Shown here: piece after piece, positions 24,195-38,758 of the stretch | Position numbering within the stretch: the stretch's first letter is position 1 | Layout of the letters: every line of letters begins with the position of its first letter | Program-made: the position numbers and the translations under genes | The notes under the pieces: generated by a model | What the model was told of the DNA's origin: nothing | Databases searched by the model: none | What the model saw: only the letters and a program-made list of their open reading frames with translations | Assembly: GCA_964017155.1 (NCBI GenBank) | Contig: OZ024855.1 | Coordinates: 56,256,435-56,320,434 of the forward strand | Reading direction: 5' to 3' | Source: Oasisia sp. SBJ-2009 | Taxonomy: Eukaryota; Annelida; Polychaeta; Sabellida; Siboglinidae | Length of the DNA stretch: 64,000 nt

Positions 24195-25272
24195 ATGAGT
24201 ATGATCGGGAGAATCGTTTCGAATTTCAAGGACTTCTACAGAGACATCAACTCAGCGACATTAACCGGAGCGATCGATGTCGTCATCATCCAGCAGGCGG
24301 ACGGGACGTATGTGTCGTCACCGTTTCACGTCCGCTTTGGAAAACTCGGAGTGCTCAGGTCTCGCGAGAAAGTGGTGAGTTGTGAAAGAGGGAATCACAG
24401 TCAGTTGAGTTTTCTGGTCGAGGTCCCAGAAATCAGGAGTATAACCATAGGGAATAAAGTCAGACCTTACGTTACCACCACCTTGATATTACAACCCCCT
24501 CTTAATTCAGGTCACCTTGGCCTCACCCCGAAGGTGACCTTAATTGTGAATTTCTACGGTATTATCCTTCAGCTGTTTTTTGCAAAACATTCCTTCTTTT
24601 TATCTATAAATCTTCAGCGTACCCAGATTTCTGTTGTATTTTGTTATTTTTAATACATTACTTAGCTAATAACTGTAATTACAACATAGTCTGGATATAA
24701 AAACATTGTATCCTAGTTAAGTTAACCAGTGACACACTGATTTTACAAGACAAGTGATGTTTTGCAGAGAATGTTGGCATCTTGTGGTCGACATCTTGAC
24801 AAATGTGATCCTATTTATAGAGGAGATGTAAAGCCATCATAAACATAGTCTTTGAGAGGCTGTGCCACAAACAGCTGTATATAGAGTGCACATGAATGTA
24901 TGCAAGTACCATCTCGGGGAATTGTGATGTGCGGACACTGTGTGTGAGTGGACAGTTAGATGGACACTTGACCAGCACAGGAGTGACTGTGTCATCTGTG
25001 CTAGTGTCGTGGCGTGACATGTTTGCCACTGACATGTCATCGTTCCCAGACGTGCCATTGTTGACACAACAAAACAGGCTTATTATTATTTACTGTTATT
25101 ACTAGGTTTTTTAGAGCGTCAAATCTCCAGGACCAGCCTGTTCATAGACACGTATATATCACAATAAAACATGCATGGAATCATGCAGAAGTTTAACAGA
25201 CAATGGATAAAATTATATGATGGTAACTTTTTTATTATATTAAAAAGCTTAGAAATATATGATATATATATG

Positions 25273-25325
<53 letters not shown>

Positions 25326-28300
25326 TTATTATATATTAAATATACATATATACCAAATAATCAAGATATATGATATTGTTTCTAAAATATTAACATGATT
25401 GCGTAAATATAAATAGATAGGGTAAATGAAAAAGTAAAACATTATAATTATATAATAAAAATAATGATACAGAAATTAAATAAATAAATAATAAATTAGT
25501 TAAAAAAGGAGGAATAACAACAATTCATAAAATATAATCATCAGAGTGTCATACAGACCAGTTAGACGTCAATGGCAGTAAGCCAGTTTAATGTTGTAAG
25601 GAAAGTCTTGAATTTAGGTTTGAGGTTTCTAGGCTAATCCAGGTGTAAAACCAAAACATACAATCATTAAAATGTTAACGTTCTGTGTACTACCTGGTAG
25701 GTTCCACCAATGTTGTTTTCTAAGTTATGTTGAACCTATGAATCTTACCTTCACACAAAGACCACACTCAGATGTGCAGCATTAGCCGTAATCAGTATTT
25801 GAAAAAATAATCACTAAAATTAAGCAGATATTAATGTACATACATATTTAAAAAGTAACAGTTTCAGAACAGTTGTTTGAAACAATAAACATTTCCTGTT
25901 TTTGTTCATTCCATATCAAGAATATACGTTGCTGGTCTTTTTAATTTTTTTAATTTATTATTTCTAATGTTATTTTAAGTAGCATTTGTTTTCATGTAAA
26001 TGTCTTAGCTTCAGTAAGAAATATAAATAGTAACTTAACCATGACATAATTACCTGGGTAATGTGAGCAAGTAATACACTAGCTTAACAAAATCATGGTG
26101 ATGAACAATGAACCATTTGATCTTAATCATATCCAGTTGTCTGCTGTTTCTAATATGTCCCTTGTATGTCAACACCTGATTTGACCTTTAAACCTGTTTC
26201 CACCAGTACAACTGGTATTTCTGGGCCTAAAATGTTATAGGTTAACTGCATAAACAAGGTGCAACCTATTGATACCTGCCTTAGACTTGTTCCACTATCC
26301 AGAGACACAACTAGACAACTGTAAAACATGGCTTGGCCAAACCAAGTTGTTAATTAATCACAACTTTGATGTGCAAATTGTAGATATATATTTTTATTTT
26401 CCCCAAAAATTATTGCAGTTTAAATAATATATATTCTTTTAACTACTTAAAACAAAGGAAGATATAAGTTTCCGATAAGTTCACAGAAACTACAGACAAA
26501 AGTTGCAGAAATGTTCTGACATGATATAGTTGATATATTGGAAGTTGCTTTATCACAAAATGTGTTTGAAATGAGGCGAATGAAAAAAGTAGTAAAACTG
26601 ATGAGATACCTGTAACCTGTTGGATCGTCCTCGCTGTAGGTGGACATTGAGGTCAATGACCAGCCAGTTGACCTACATATGAAACTGGGAGAAGCGGGTG
26701 AGGCATTCTTTGTTCGCGAGGCCGAGGAGGAATGTGTGGTAGGTGGCGCCATTAATATTTATTTTATTATTATTTAAATTTATTATTTTTAAAGGGAAGA
26801 AAAAGGGAATGTGTCAGTGGCGTCTCATTCGTTGGTGTATTCATCTTTGTATTTTCTTTGTTTGTTGTTCGTGATTTAGTCAATCTTGTTTGCCTCATGT
26901 CAGGTCTTTCTCTTTGTCAGTAAAGTGTATTGACTGTGTTAAAAAATGTTTTGCAAATGTTGGTCAAGTCTGGTGGTCCAGTTTTTCACCGGACCATAGT
27001 TGAGCAGTGGGAGTATGTGTAACTAACATCAGTAGATTGGTAATGTCATTTGTGGCTTTCCCGGTGTTCAGCAATGTAAGCCTTGACATATTGGTTTAGC
27101 AGGAAAATGTTGTGTTACCCATAACTTCTTAGACATTTGCACATACGGCTTGTTTGTCCATTTAGTGATAGTCTGGTAATTTGTAATGTTTTTAAAAATC
27201 TTGATACATTGTGTAGTGTATTTAGTTCATTGTTCCATGTGACTGCAATCTGCCAGATCGTTAATCCGACTGTAATCCTTGGAACCCAAATTGAACGGAT
27301 AAATAAAACTATGACTTATTTTAAGCCATATGTTGAGTATCGTACATTTTAGTGTGGTCCATTACGTATACAGCAAAATGTTCTAGACAAAAATCTACTT
27401 CTTGCACTGTACTGATTGTTGGATGTAAAATGAAGTGTGCAATGTGACCTTTGACCCACGATGACCTCTGACCCCAGGTACCTCCCCACCTGGCGACATC
27501 GCCGCTCCCGGACGCTGCCCTCCTCATGGAGGAGGGGATCATGCAGCTACACGAGGGGATCTTCAACATCAAGGAGGAAGAGGGCAGCACCTGCGACACC
27601 ATCACTACTCCCGAGGGATTGTGGGAGCCGCGGGAGTGCGGCGGCGACGCCGACAGTGACACGTCGAAGGAGGTCGCTGCGCTGACGCCCGACGACAACG
27701 GACCGAGTAGTGTCGTGATGCCGCGTGACACGTCGATGAGAAGTCTCTACTATTCGACTGACGACATCACATTGTCGGAATCAACCAGGAAGCGCTCTCT
27801 CGATATCGCCATACAGACGGACCTTACCGGGAACGAGGTCGAGTCGAAAACAAACTATTGCGTGCGTGTGATCTCACCGCCACCTGGCGACTTTGGCGAG
27901 AACAAAACAGGCGAGAACAACGAAACGCCAAGAACACAACCGCCATCTGGTGAGACAAATGCGAAACAGTTGTCCGAAGATGTGACAGCAAGACTGTTGG
28001 CTGACTGCCAACACGGCACGATTCAACCCGCGAGGAAAAAATGCAAACTACACACTGCACTGACCTCTGGTGACCCAGATAGGAATAAAGACAGTTCGTC
28101 AGACGGGTCTGGCAATAAAGGCTCCCATGACACCAACGTGTTGAAAACGGGCGGCGCGAAAAACAAGCGACGAAGACGGAAGAAATTGAACAATAAACAA
28201 ATGAAACAGACTATGGAATCGGCAAAGTCGAGTGAAATGACGTCGAGTGACGTCGTTCCGATGCTGACGATGGAGGACGACGGCGAGGTGTTTCAGCTGG

Positions 28301-31300
28301 AGTTGTCGGATGACGAGATCGCCGCGGAGCCGCTGGACGAGTGTGAGTGTCGCGGGTACGACGCGGTCGGGTCGACATCGACGCTGACGGAACTCCAGTG
28401 TCAGGACACACAGCCCACCATGGAGGAGAAGCTGCGGCTGACGGACGAGTGGGCCGGCAGCCAGCTCGCCTCCGGGCTACACCCGTTCAGCGATGGCGAC
28501 ATCACACCTGCGATGAGGTAGGCCAACGTGTTCTTGGTTGAAGTGGTGCAACTTTATAAAATCGTAGGAGTGTTGTTGCGTGATATTTAACTTCAGTCGG
28601 TTATCGCTTGGACCAATGATAATAGTTAATAAAGGTCGTGAGCTCAGTAAAAATATATCAGTTAACATAAACTAATCTTAAAATGTGAATAAAAAAGTTA
28701 ACAAATAAAACGAAAACACTTAAGCGTGTTTGTTTTGCAAGTCACTGTTGAACGTTTTTAGTACTAAATATATCAATTTGTTAACCAGGATGAATTGCTA
28801 ACATTTAACTCTTCCTTCGATCCTTCAGCCCTGTAGGTTCTCGACCTCCTTCACCGAAGAGCGACACGGAATACGAGACGCGAAAGTATGATGCCATTTC
28901 CCAGACGCAACTTACGGGTGATGACCTTCGATCGGCGGACAACTACCGGTGGGAATGGGGCGAACTACCCGAGACAAACAGTAGTGCTCGGCAGCTGGCA
29001 GAGGGCGCTAGTGTTGTGAAGGAAGAACTCGATGTGAAGCCGGAAATGGCGGAGAGCAAAGGTGGGTGTACTCGCCGTCCTAGATGTGAGGCTAAACGTA
29101 GGCAGATCGAAAGTAAACATTTGTGACGATTATCGAAATTTAGAAAATACTCCAGATTTGTGTCACATACTGGACAAACTGGCATGTTGTTTTTTGTTGA
29201 AAAATGTATAAAAAAATCACCACTTCCTTCTGTAGCAGCAGATGTCAATGGGTGCCAGTGATTAGGTAATGCACCGTGCTAAAAATAATTGTATTCCAGT
29301 AAAATAATGTGCAAAAGAGAATAATAATAGCGTTATCTCTTGCCTGTCTTCGCCATGAAGTAATCAGTATGTGTTTTGCCGCCAGGTGGCAGTGATCGGG
29401 CGAGCAGTGGACTGTTCCACTTCATGCGCAAGACAAAGAAACTTCGCCACCAGCCGGAGCTAGAGGGCATCTACCTCGACGACCTCAATCTCGAACAAAT
29501 GGACCCAGAGTTGGCAGCACTGTATCTCTACCACCCGAAGAAGTATGTTTTGACAATTACGGCTAATAATTTTTGGTATAATTGCTTTACGGCAATTCTA
29601 CATAATCAGTCAGCAACGGAACGGATTGATGAAAAAGTGCCGTAGTTTTCGAGGAATCATAGTTGTATAGTCGTTGGCAAGTCATCTGTGATATACAAAA
29701 TACTACACTGGTATTGTTAAGATTTTTCAGTTGTATTTTCGCAATCAGTCATTGCTTAGTCAAATCAATGATTCACACCAACACTCGTGGTTACTTGCCT
29801 ATATGTTGAAAATGTTGTATTTAGAATAAGGGATTGTGTAATTCTTAATTGCTTTGTTTGGAAATAAACCAATTATTTACTTATGTAACAAAAATAATCA
29901 CCACCAATGCATTATGATGAATGAGTAATCAGACGTGTACTTCTTTAATCGTGCCACGTCTGTGTCCTGCCAGTGCACCGATGTCCGTGCAGGAACTGAA
30001 GGACGAGGACAGCGAGAGTGGCACCGGAGCCTCACTTCCACATTCACCCGAGACGGTGCAGCACAAGGACACGCAGCACGACCTGGACGGCTCCAGCAAC
30101 AAGCAGATGTCTATGTGAGTCGAGTATTTCTACCCTGTCACGCAGTTGACCTGTCTGATCAATTAAACAATTTATTACAAATTCAGTAAACTAAATTTGC
30201 TAATAAAGAAAGAAATATCCACTTTAAAAAGACAGAATTTTTTCCCCCAGGATGTCTATGTGTTAGTAGAACTTAGTATGTATAAACGTATCGATTACAT
30301 GAATTGTTATCAAGCAACAAGCTCAGTGAAGCTGCCAAGGAATGGACGCTGAACCAGTGAAGCACTCGAACAATCCATTGTGTATTTTGTTGAAATTCTC
30401 ACCTCGAACGTTTTCTTTTGTGAGAAGAAAAATAGATGGCAGTGTTTCCAGTGTGACAACTACATGCAGGAATGTTTTGTTTGTCAGATGTCATGCAAAT
30501 TTTGCTGTCGTGGAAATAATTTGGGACAATCCTTCAATGCGTGTGCCATGGAAATAGTGTCCTCTGTAATATTTTGCATACAAAAACAGAAAGCTCCTCA
30601 TTTGTAACATTAGATCCAGTTAAGTGACAGAATTTCCTGATGCGTTTCTCTATTGTCACATGACCGGTTGCCGTGGTTACAGTGCGTCTGAGGTGGCGAT
30701 GTCGCTGTGTGGAGGTTTGGCTGAGTCGGGTGGGGAGATATCAACAGAGAGATTTCTTCAGTTTCTCGTCACCTACGATGACTTCTGTGAGAAACCCAGC
30801 ATTCTTAACGACCCTAACCTGGTTGTGAGAATCAACGGAAAGTACGTGTCTCATTCACTGGTCTCTAGTGTCTCATGCACTGGTCTCTAGTGTCTCATTC
30901 ACTGGTCTCTAGTGTCTCATGCACTGGTCTCTAGTGTCTCATGCACTGGTCTCTAGTGTCTCATTCACTGGTCTCTAGTGTCTCATGCACTGGTCTCTAG
31001 TGTCTCATGCACTGGTCTCTAGTGTCTCATGCACTAGTCTCTAGAAGCGTATTGCGACTCAGTTTAAGATTTAATAAGCTTACTGTCCGTTTAGACAATT
31101 TGAAAATAGACATGTATTGATAAATAGAACTAATATCCAGTCTTCCATAATGAGCATATGTATTTGGATGCCTAGAATGTAGTTACATTATTTGCTATCT
31201 GAAAACGGTCAGTACAAAAATAATGACATTTCCAAGTACACACATTGGTTTTTTTAACACAATTTTTGGTGAGAGTTGGCTAAGGTGTACATGAAGATAT

Positions 31301-34300
31301 GGTACATAATTTTTTTTGTAGTTTCTGTGGTGTCCAAAAATACAGTTTCTGAATATAATTATAGAGTTGTTATGGTACTGATCAATGTTTTCTTTCCTTT
31401 TCAGTAAGAGTAATTTAAAATTATAAAAAACATTTTTTTTTTTAATAAATACCAAAAGACATGTACCAGCCAGTACCAAGTATGTGTAAAACACTGTGTT
31501 TGCATTTCTAAATAATTTGACATAATTTAAGTTGTAAATAGCAACTTAATCATTTAGTTAACTAAAATGGCGATATTTAATAAATCAATTGCAGTTTGAT
31601 CTTACTGACAAATTCAGTACAATGTAAACAAATAAGTTGGGAAATATATAAAATGTCACCCTCAATTGTGATACAGTTGGAAAGTGATGTGGACCACGTT
31701 TGTGTGGGTTCAGTCGCTGCAGCACAGTTTAATGATGTCATCTGTTCTTCCAGATACCAGAACTGGCAGATTGCTGGTCCAGTCGTCATGTCCATGGTGG
31801 CGTTTGAACGTCCACTTCCTGAGGTCAGTGGCACCTTGGTCATCAGTACAGTACAGTACAGTACAGTACAGTACAGTACAGTACAGTACAGTACAGTACA
31901 GTACAGTACAGTACAGTACAGTACAGTACAGTACAGTACACTACAGTACACTACAGTACACTACAGTACACTACAGTACACTACAGTACACTACAGTACA
32001 CTACAGTACACTACAGTACACTACAGTACACTACAGTACACTACAGTGTAATAATAATAAAATGCTTTTTTACACTGATGAATCCAAACCTGCAAATGTG
32101 TGTAATTTACCTGTAGCTGCATCTAAATACCGTTTCACAAAGTGTTTGTACGTGATGTTTGTCATAATGTAAATGTGAGCAGGTTTTTATAATTAATAAA
32201 AGTTACATAAAATTACCCCATCTGATGGACGGACCTCGATCACAGAAGACATTCGTCTAGCATTTTTGACTTTAAAACCTGCTGGAAACTTTAAACAATG
32301 GGAAATTACTTTAAAATAGACGTATCATTTTCTTGACAAAAGATCATAGAAAAATATTAAACAGTTTTTGTTTTGAGACGCACCACATCTTTATATTTAT
32401 ACACTGTTCTCCAGAGTATGACTCTGTTCCATAGTGTGTACATACTACATAGTCATCTATAAAACAATACAAGTTATGTATACACATAAAATAATTGTCA
32501 TATAATTGTGACTATGAATTTTTTTATAAACAAATATAAATAAATGAAGTGACACTAAAATAGCAAAAAAATCAACCAAATAATTTAAATATAATGTCAA
32601 ATTTAAAGACAGTAATACCCATAATGACTTACATTAAGATGTTTAAAACCCCTGACAATTGTCCGTCCCCCCTGCAGGGTGTCGTGGACTCGCTGACAAA
32701 ACAACACATGCCAAAGAAGGAGCGACGTCGCGGCTGGTTTTCCTGGGGTCGAACAGTCCCTGCCCCACAGGAGAACAGCAGTCTGTCGCCACGAGAGGGC
32801 AGCACTGCTGAATCACCCCAGCCGGGAACCTCGGGCGAGAAAAAGGTTTGTGTTGGATTTAAAATAAATTTATCTGGACAAGATACGTTCTCATGCTGAT
32901 TGCCGGTCATTAATTTCTCAGTCTGTGGAAATAACCTTGGTAAGTTATTTCAGGTTTTTTCCACCAGTGTCTTACTGGTTTGTTGTTTACAATTTTTGTA
33001 TTTTTTTAGGGACATTTGTAAACGTGTTCGTTTCCAGGTATGTCAGATAGATTTCTTTTTAATACATCCAAACGTATACAGTTACCTTTGTAGAGACCTT
33101 TGTCTGCATACCATCCAAGGTTCATCAGTACTTGTGACATTTTTGTTGGATGATTTCATCATATACACACGGCTGTTGGTACAGTAATTGCCCTCATTCT
33201 TAAATCTATATGAAATTATTTTTATTGATGTTTATTGTTATTATTTGCTATTTACTGTATTACTAACATTTCTATAGTGCCGCATATCCTGCTCAAAGAC
33301 ACGTACATTCATTATGAAACGCATGAGGAATAATAAAAATATGTTTATCTCAGTAAATATAACAGAACATTAAAATATAAAAGACAATGAATCCAGGCTG
33401 TGCTGGGTCGCTTTCACGTACATCTACACTGGATCATTGGGTAATGTTTACATGTTTGTGTGTGTCAGGAGGATGACGACAGTGCAACGTGTAGCCCAGC
33501 CTCGAGCCCCCCCAGCAGCCCCCGCAAGGGAGGCGACAAGGCACCGCGGGACGACGGCTTCCAGTCCGACGAGGACTCGGAGACCCTCTTGTTAGGGATG
33601 GCGTCAGAGCACACACAGACCTCAACGGAGAAATACAAGAAATGTCTCAAGCTGACTACAGAGCAGATAGTACGTGTCTCCTGCAGTTGACCTGTCCAGT
33701 GTCATCTAATCTGTTGTCCAGCAGTGTTCTTGTCTAGCCTTGTTAAATGGCGAAAGGGAGAGTGGACTTGTGCAGCATTCAGCATTTTACTCTGACTGTT
33801 TTGTTAACTTTTTTCTCATAAATGTTTTTATGATAACATGAGACAATGTTGTTAAAGGGAACATGTTTATTAATTTTTGAGTCAGTGTCGTGCCACTCTA
33901 ATAATGTGATAACAATATTGGCAAAGCATGGCTTGATGAAAGTCACGTGGATAATTTCAGTTACGATGTAAGCAAACTACAATATACTTGATTCAACAGT
34001 CTTCTTTCTACCTGAATGTGTGCCTGATTTTTAGTCTAGATTAGGTATTAATGTGTAGAACTGAACTAAATGAGTATAATATCCTGATCTGTACTTACGG
34101 GTAATCCGCAATCTAAAAACATGCTCCAAGGTAGATTTAACATGCAAAATGAATTAAAGTTATCATGATTATGTTCTGACTGACCTTAGCTTCTTAGCTT
34201 CATTATAATTATATATATACACTGTATATATATATATATATATATTATAAATATTATATTTCAAGGGCATTTTAGTACACAGAGTTATTGCAGTTTGACT

Positions 34301-37300
34301 CATATTTTAAGATTGCAACGGAAGATAAGATTTGCATAGTGCATCTTGTGTCCCGATCTATATCTGTCGTTGTTTGGTGTCAACTTCAGCTGCAACTGAA
34401 ACTGAAGGAAGGCGTCAACGACGTGTCCTTCTCGGTGACGACACAGTACCAAGGCACGACCCGCTGCACCTCGTCGATCTTTCTGTGGCGCTGGGACGAC
34501 CGCGTCATCGTGTCAGACATTGACGGCACCATCACCAGGTGAGTGTCACTGGTTGACAACCAAACGTAATTGTCTTAACTTATTCCTGTTCCATAGAGCA
34601 TTTGTACAGTGCAATGGCTCAGGGGTAGAGCTTCGAACTCTCAACTAAGAGAATCCAGGTTCAAATCATGTGGTGGGTAAAACCTTGGGCATTTTTTTTA
34701 CTCTTCATTGCTCCAGTTCACTCAGCTGCATGAGTAACTGGCTGTAGAGAGTGTTGGATATTTGTATGAGCAACCGTTGCACATTAATTGCAGCATGGCT
34801 TATTGCTTCCGAGAGAAGTTTGTATGATTTGATTGAACAGGTCTGCCAGGGAAGTAAAGTGTAAAGTAATTGGAGCAATCCTAAGGACTGCATACTGAGC
34901 TATATAAGAACTTACCTTTATACATTTCTTGTACAAATTCAACATGGTTCTAACTCAAGTTGAAAATACCCCTTGTATATACCAAATATACTAAACTATA
35001 AACAAAACATAACACAATGCCTTTGCTCATATTAAGCTTAGTTAAAATGTGCACAGATGACCCTGGGGTAGTTGAAAAACACTGTTTGACTGCCTTCACA
35101 AAGTGCTCCATTGACATGTGTGATCAGGTCTGATGTCCTCGGCCAAGTGCTGCCCATGATTGGCAAGGATTGGTCCCAGGCCGGCATAGCGAAGCTCTAC
35201 TCCATGGTGGCCCGCAACGGCTACAAGTTCCTGTATCTGTCTGCCCGGGCCATTGGCCAGGCCAAGACGACGCGAGAGTACCTGCGAAGTGTCTGTCAGA
35301 CAGGCAACATCAGTCTGCCCGACGGCCCACTGCTACTGTCTCCAAGCTCACTCATCAGTGCCTTCCACAAGTGAGTCTGGGTGTTAGGGTGTGCACGTAA
35401 CACCTGTGGATAAACCCTTTGTTGGTATAACCCCTCATGCATAAAATCCGTCATGGATGTAACCCTTCACACACAGGACCTCTCATTGATATACTGTATC
35501 AACATAAGCAGTAGTTTTGTGTAACGTAATTCAGTCATGTGGGCGTGGTTAATGTGGACACAATTTGAACAAGCAGATCCCTAAAATAAACCCTTCATTT
35601 CAACAAAGTTATAATTTAGCACAAAATTACATCTTTGTCAAAGTTTCAACCTGAAAACCTTTCGGAATCTCCATGACAATTTTAGGTAATGAAAAACACA
35701 ATTTATTTACGTTTTTTTATTTAAATATTTTCTTGTGCACTCTGTATGGAACACGTGATGTGAACACCCGGACATTAACCAACAGTAACATTTGTCTATG
35801 TTACGTTCTTTCAAAGAAAGCATGGGTACTTATGCAGAGTATGCTAATAACTGGCGATGTTTGCTGTTTCCCCAGGGAGGTGATCGAGAGGAAGCCGGAA
35901 GAGTTTAAGATCAGCTGTCTGCGGGACATCCAGGCTCTCTTCCCCCCCAGCCGCAACCCTTTCTACGCAGGCTTTGGGAATAAGATCAACGTAAGTGGGA
36001 TTTGGGCCACGCTCTTTTTGTTCCCATTAAATGCACGCGCACTCACACTGGATGTGGATAATTGCCTGTAAATCAGACGGTAACACAAACATGCTTATTT
36101 CCACACACTTATCGGTGTGTTTACCATGTGTCCAGCCACATAGTGCATGGAATTTGCCTATTATTCTTATCCTCAGCATGTGTATAAAATGTTACCTGTG
36201 AGGAAATTTTACTGGCTAAGTGTCATGTTCGGAAACTGAGGTGCTGCCATCTGGCATCCCGATAGAAAACAGGGGCATTGTTAAGCCCCGATTTTGCACT
36301 TTAAAATAATTTTGATCTTTAACTCTGAACTTGAATACCCAAAAACTGTCAACATCATAACGAGCCAGTGGGACATTGTCGCTGGTGTGTCATGGAAATA
36401 GTGTCCTCAGTAATATGGCAGTTTTGAAAAAATCACATTTAATTTAACAACGGTTTCGTTTAAGGAGGAATTTTCCTGATGAGCTCTTTATCTAAGTGAA
36501 CATATTTCACATTTTGACGTCACCTCTCAAGGGTTGTTTCTTGTAGGACGTCTGGGCATACCGAGCTGTGGGGATCCCGATCTCACGCGTCTTCACTGTC
36601 AACTATAAGGGAGAGCTGAAGCTCGAACTGATTCAGGCTCATCACTCGTCGTAAGTCTTCCTCATGTGTTTATTCAGCTATTATTGTATGATTTAACTTA
36701 CTTTGGAACCAATTGTTTTCAATGAGTACGACGTGGGCTACGGGCCTTGTTCACGTCCTGATGTCATGTGTTGGCTCAGGTTTCGGCGGGATAATTTGGC
36801 TGTACTCATCGACAACATTTTGCTCCAAAGTAAGTTAAATCATACAATAAACCATTCTTGGAGCCATGAACAATATATTCAATTTAATTCAGCTAGGTAT
36901 CTAATCGTAACTGTATCAAGCAAGCATACCTATCTGTGTGTGGTTTTTATTTTTACCTCCCTCAGTTGATTCCTATGTGGATGCCAATCTTTCAGGATTT
37001 CATGTCAGACACCTTGGAAAGAAAGGAGTTAAATGAGTTCTTAACCGTTTAACTGTTCACATGAATGTTACATGTTCACAATATTTTCTGGCGTTTACTG
37101 AATTCTGTGAACCGTTCACCCGTCAGAAAGGAGATGTTTTAGGTAACTGCAACTGGTTAAAAAATGCATGCATGTTTTAGAAAACAGTTTAAATGGGAAT
37201 CGTGTTGGTTGAAGATAATTTACCAATATGTGCATGTTGTGAATAAATTAAAATACAAAACGTGTTCGTTGAATGTAATTTAAAAATAGTTTGGGAAATC

Positions 37301-37648
37301 TGATGTAGTGTCAAAACGATAACCACCAAACAAACGTTCTCTTTCTCCACGTTTAATGTGGTTTGCCACCCTGTTGTCTACGCATGTCTATTCTACGTAG
37401 TTCTCATTTGAGTTGCCGTTTTTTGCAGCTACACGAAGTTAAGCGACATCGTCGACCACGTCTTCCCGCCCCTACTTGACCGGCAGGATGAAACCGACGG
37501 GAAGATTGTGTCAGGAAACTTCCCTCTTCCCGACGAGTACAGCCCATTCACCTACTGGCGCGAGCCATTGCCAGACATCAGTGTGGACGAACTTGACGTC
37601 TTCCTCGGCCGGTCACCAGAGGTCACTACTGGCAGTGAGAAGAAATGA
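24195..37648 (+). CDS. LPIN: Lipin, Mg2+-dependent phosphatidate phosphatase
   Basis: Lipins dephosphorylate phosphatidate to diacylglycerol at the ER and act as nuclear coregulators. Fifteen coding exons join in frame to 1092 codons: 24195-24374, 26640-26738, 27478-28517, 28829-29061, 29386-29542, 29974-30114, 30683-30841, 31754-31823, 32678-32845, 33469-33669, 34390-34538, 35128-35370, 35876-35990, 36547-36650, 37429-37648. All junctions are AG/GT. N-LIP spans residues 1-~105 ([33 protein letters not shown]). A basic NLS (KNKRRRRKK) is near 321-329. Also present are SPKSDTEYE and [19 protein letters not shown] begins near 811, with catalytic DIDGT at 859-863, LGQVL at 870-874 (coactivator-type LxxIL variant) and FTYWREPLP near the end. 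The protein is longer than human LPIN1 (about 890) because of the exon 3 linker. The gene is intact. Exon 1 probably starts at 24156 after ACAG. The paralogue level (LPIN1/2/3) is not assignable. Confidence 0.96.
25264..25323. repeat. (TA)n microsatellite
   Basis: AT dinucleotide run in lipin coding intron 1. Confidence 0.9.
30380..30607 (+). other. Cys-rich frame in lipin intron, spurious or relic
   Basis: A 75-codon frame in lipin intron 6 reads [15 protein letters not shown] then MSCKFCCRG. It overlaps the dispersed CATGGAAATAGTGTCC motif and has no domain I recognise; coding status is unsupported. Confidence 0.12.
30846..31044. repeat. 22-bp minisatellite at lipin exon 7 donor
   Basis: About nine copies of GTGTCTCATKCACTGGTCTCTA (K = T or G) start at intron position +5, directly after exon 7 (ends 30841, donor GTACGT). 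The T/G variant gives two subunit types in an irregular order. Confidence 0.95.
31844..32047. repeat. CAGTA pentamer to decamer compound repeat
   Basis: About 19 copies of CAGTA (31844-31940) change abruptly to a 10-bp unit, CTACAGTACA, for about 10.7 copies. The array begins 20 bp after lipin exon 8 (ends 31823). The switch from 5-mer to variant-bearing 10-mer shows homogenisation of a single G-to-C variant in alternate units. Confidence 0.95.
34605..34880 (+). mobile_element. tRNA-derived SINE, copy 1
   Basis: The head carries a pol III A-box-like TGGCTCAGGGGTAGAGC (from 34615) and a B-box-like GGTTCAAATC (34658-34667), spaced as in a tRNA. The body matches the copy at 42066-42225: ATTGCT, then TTCACTCAGCTG, CTGGCT and TCTGCCAGGG followed by AGTAAAG. 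It lies in the lipin intron between the DIDGT exon and the next one. Confidence 0.65.
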
Positions 37649-38059
37649 AACCATTCCAGTTGCTCGGCGTGTGTGAATCGAGGGCGAATCCGTAGACAAG
37701 AGAGAGGAAACGCACTTCTGCGATAAGAAGCCAGTATATTCAAGTGATCTCTGTAATTTAGGTAAATCCGTATTGTAAGAAGCGACGCGGTTTTATGTAA
37801 AATCCGACTTTGGCTGCATGGAGCGAAGCTGCGGTCGCACAGTGAACAAGGAACTGCTAAGTGGCATTAATGTGATGCACAAAGGAGACTGTTACCATGG
37901 CTACACGCTGACATGACGGTGCAATACTAGTCTGTGTTAAATGTCTTCAGTGTGACACACTGAGCTACCCACTGGTGGGTATTTGGGGAGTTCCAAGAAC
38001 CCCGATTATTTGATTGAATCCATGTTTTTATCATAAAAGAAATAGGAAACGCAGACTGA

Positions 38060-38475
38060 TATGGCGTTGTGTACGACTGATAGAGTATTACAGTATGACA
38101 GTACGAATGATGTGATAGTACGATTGTCGACTGATAGTGCGGTTGATACAGCGTGATAGTGCAACTGATAAAGTATGTTAGTACGATACTGCGCGATATT
38201 ACAACTGATACAGCATGTTAGTATGACTGGTACATCATGTTATTACAACTGATACATCATGTTAGTATGACTGGTACATCATGTTAGTACAACTGATATA
38301 ATCATGTTAGTATGACTGTTATATCATGTTAGTACAACTGATATAATCATGTTAGTATAACTGGTACATCACGTTAGCATGACTGTTACATCATATTAGT
38401 ATGACTGATACATCATGTCAATACAACTGATACATCATGATAGTATGACTGATACAGCATGTTAGTATGGCTGGA
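38060..38475. repeat. Degenerate 22-bp tandem array in lipin 3'UTR
   Basis: Roughly 18 diverged units of the pattern TGATACATCATGTTAGTAYR alternate between GTATGACTG and GTACAACTG versions. Edges at the 5' side are more decayed. Confidence 0.8.
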
Positions 38476-38758
38476 CATTGATCTCAGAGAGAACCGGCTG
38501 ACCTCGTAATCAACTTCAAATTGTGACTGGAAGCATGAGGAGAGAAACCTGGGGCAGTGCAATAGTCTCTTGTTCAGTCCTACAGTTGTTCATGAACACA
38601 CTGTGCACGGGCGGCACTTGTTCATGAACACAATGACGTGGTTAGCACTCAGTTTATAAGCCTGAATTGTGCAAGATTTCAGAAAACGTCACAGTGGCGA
38701 TAGCACAAAATAATTTTAATTATGTTTATTTATCAGGTGGCTATTTTATTGCAGCTCG

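Noticed and set aside
31577..32172. Several long Tyr/Ser/Thr repeat ORFs
   Set aside because: They read through the CAGTA array next to lipin exon 8; only 31754-31823 is real coding sequence, in one frame.
34605..34680. Functional tRNA gene
   Set aside because: A- and B-box-like motifs exist, but no cloverleaf with paired acceptor arms is evident, and a SINE body shared with 42066-42225 follows.
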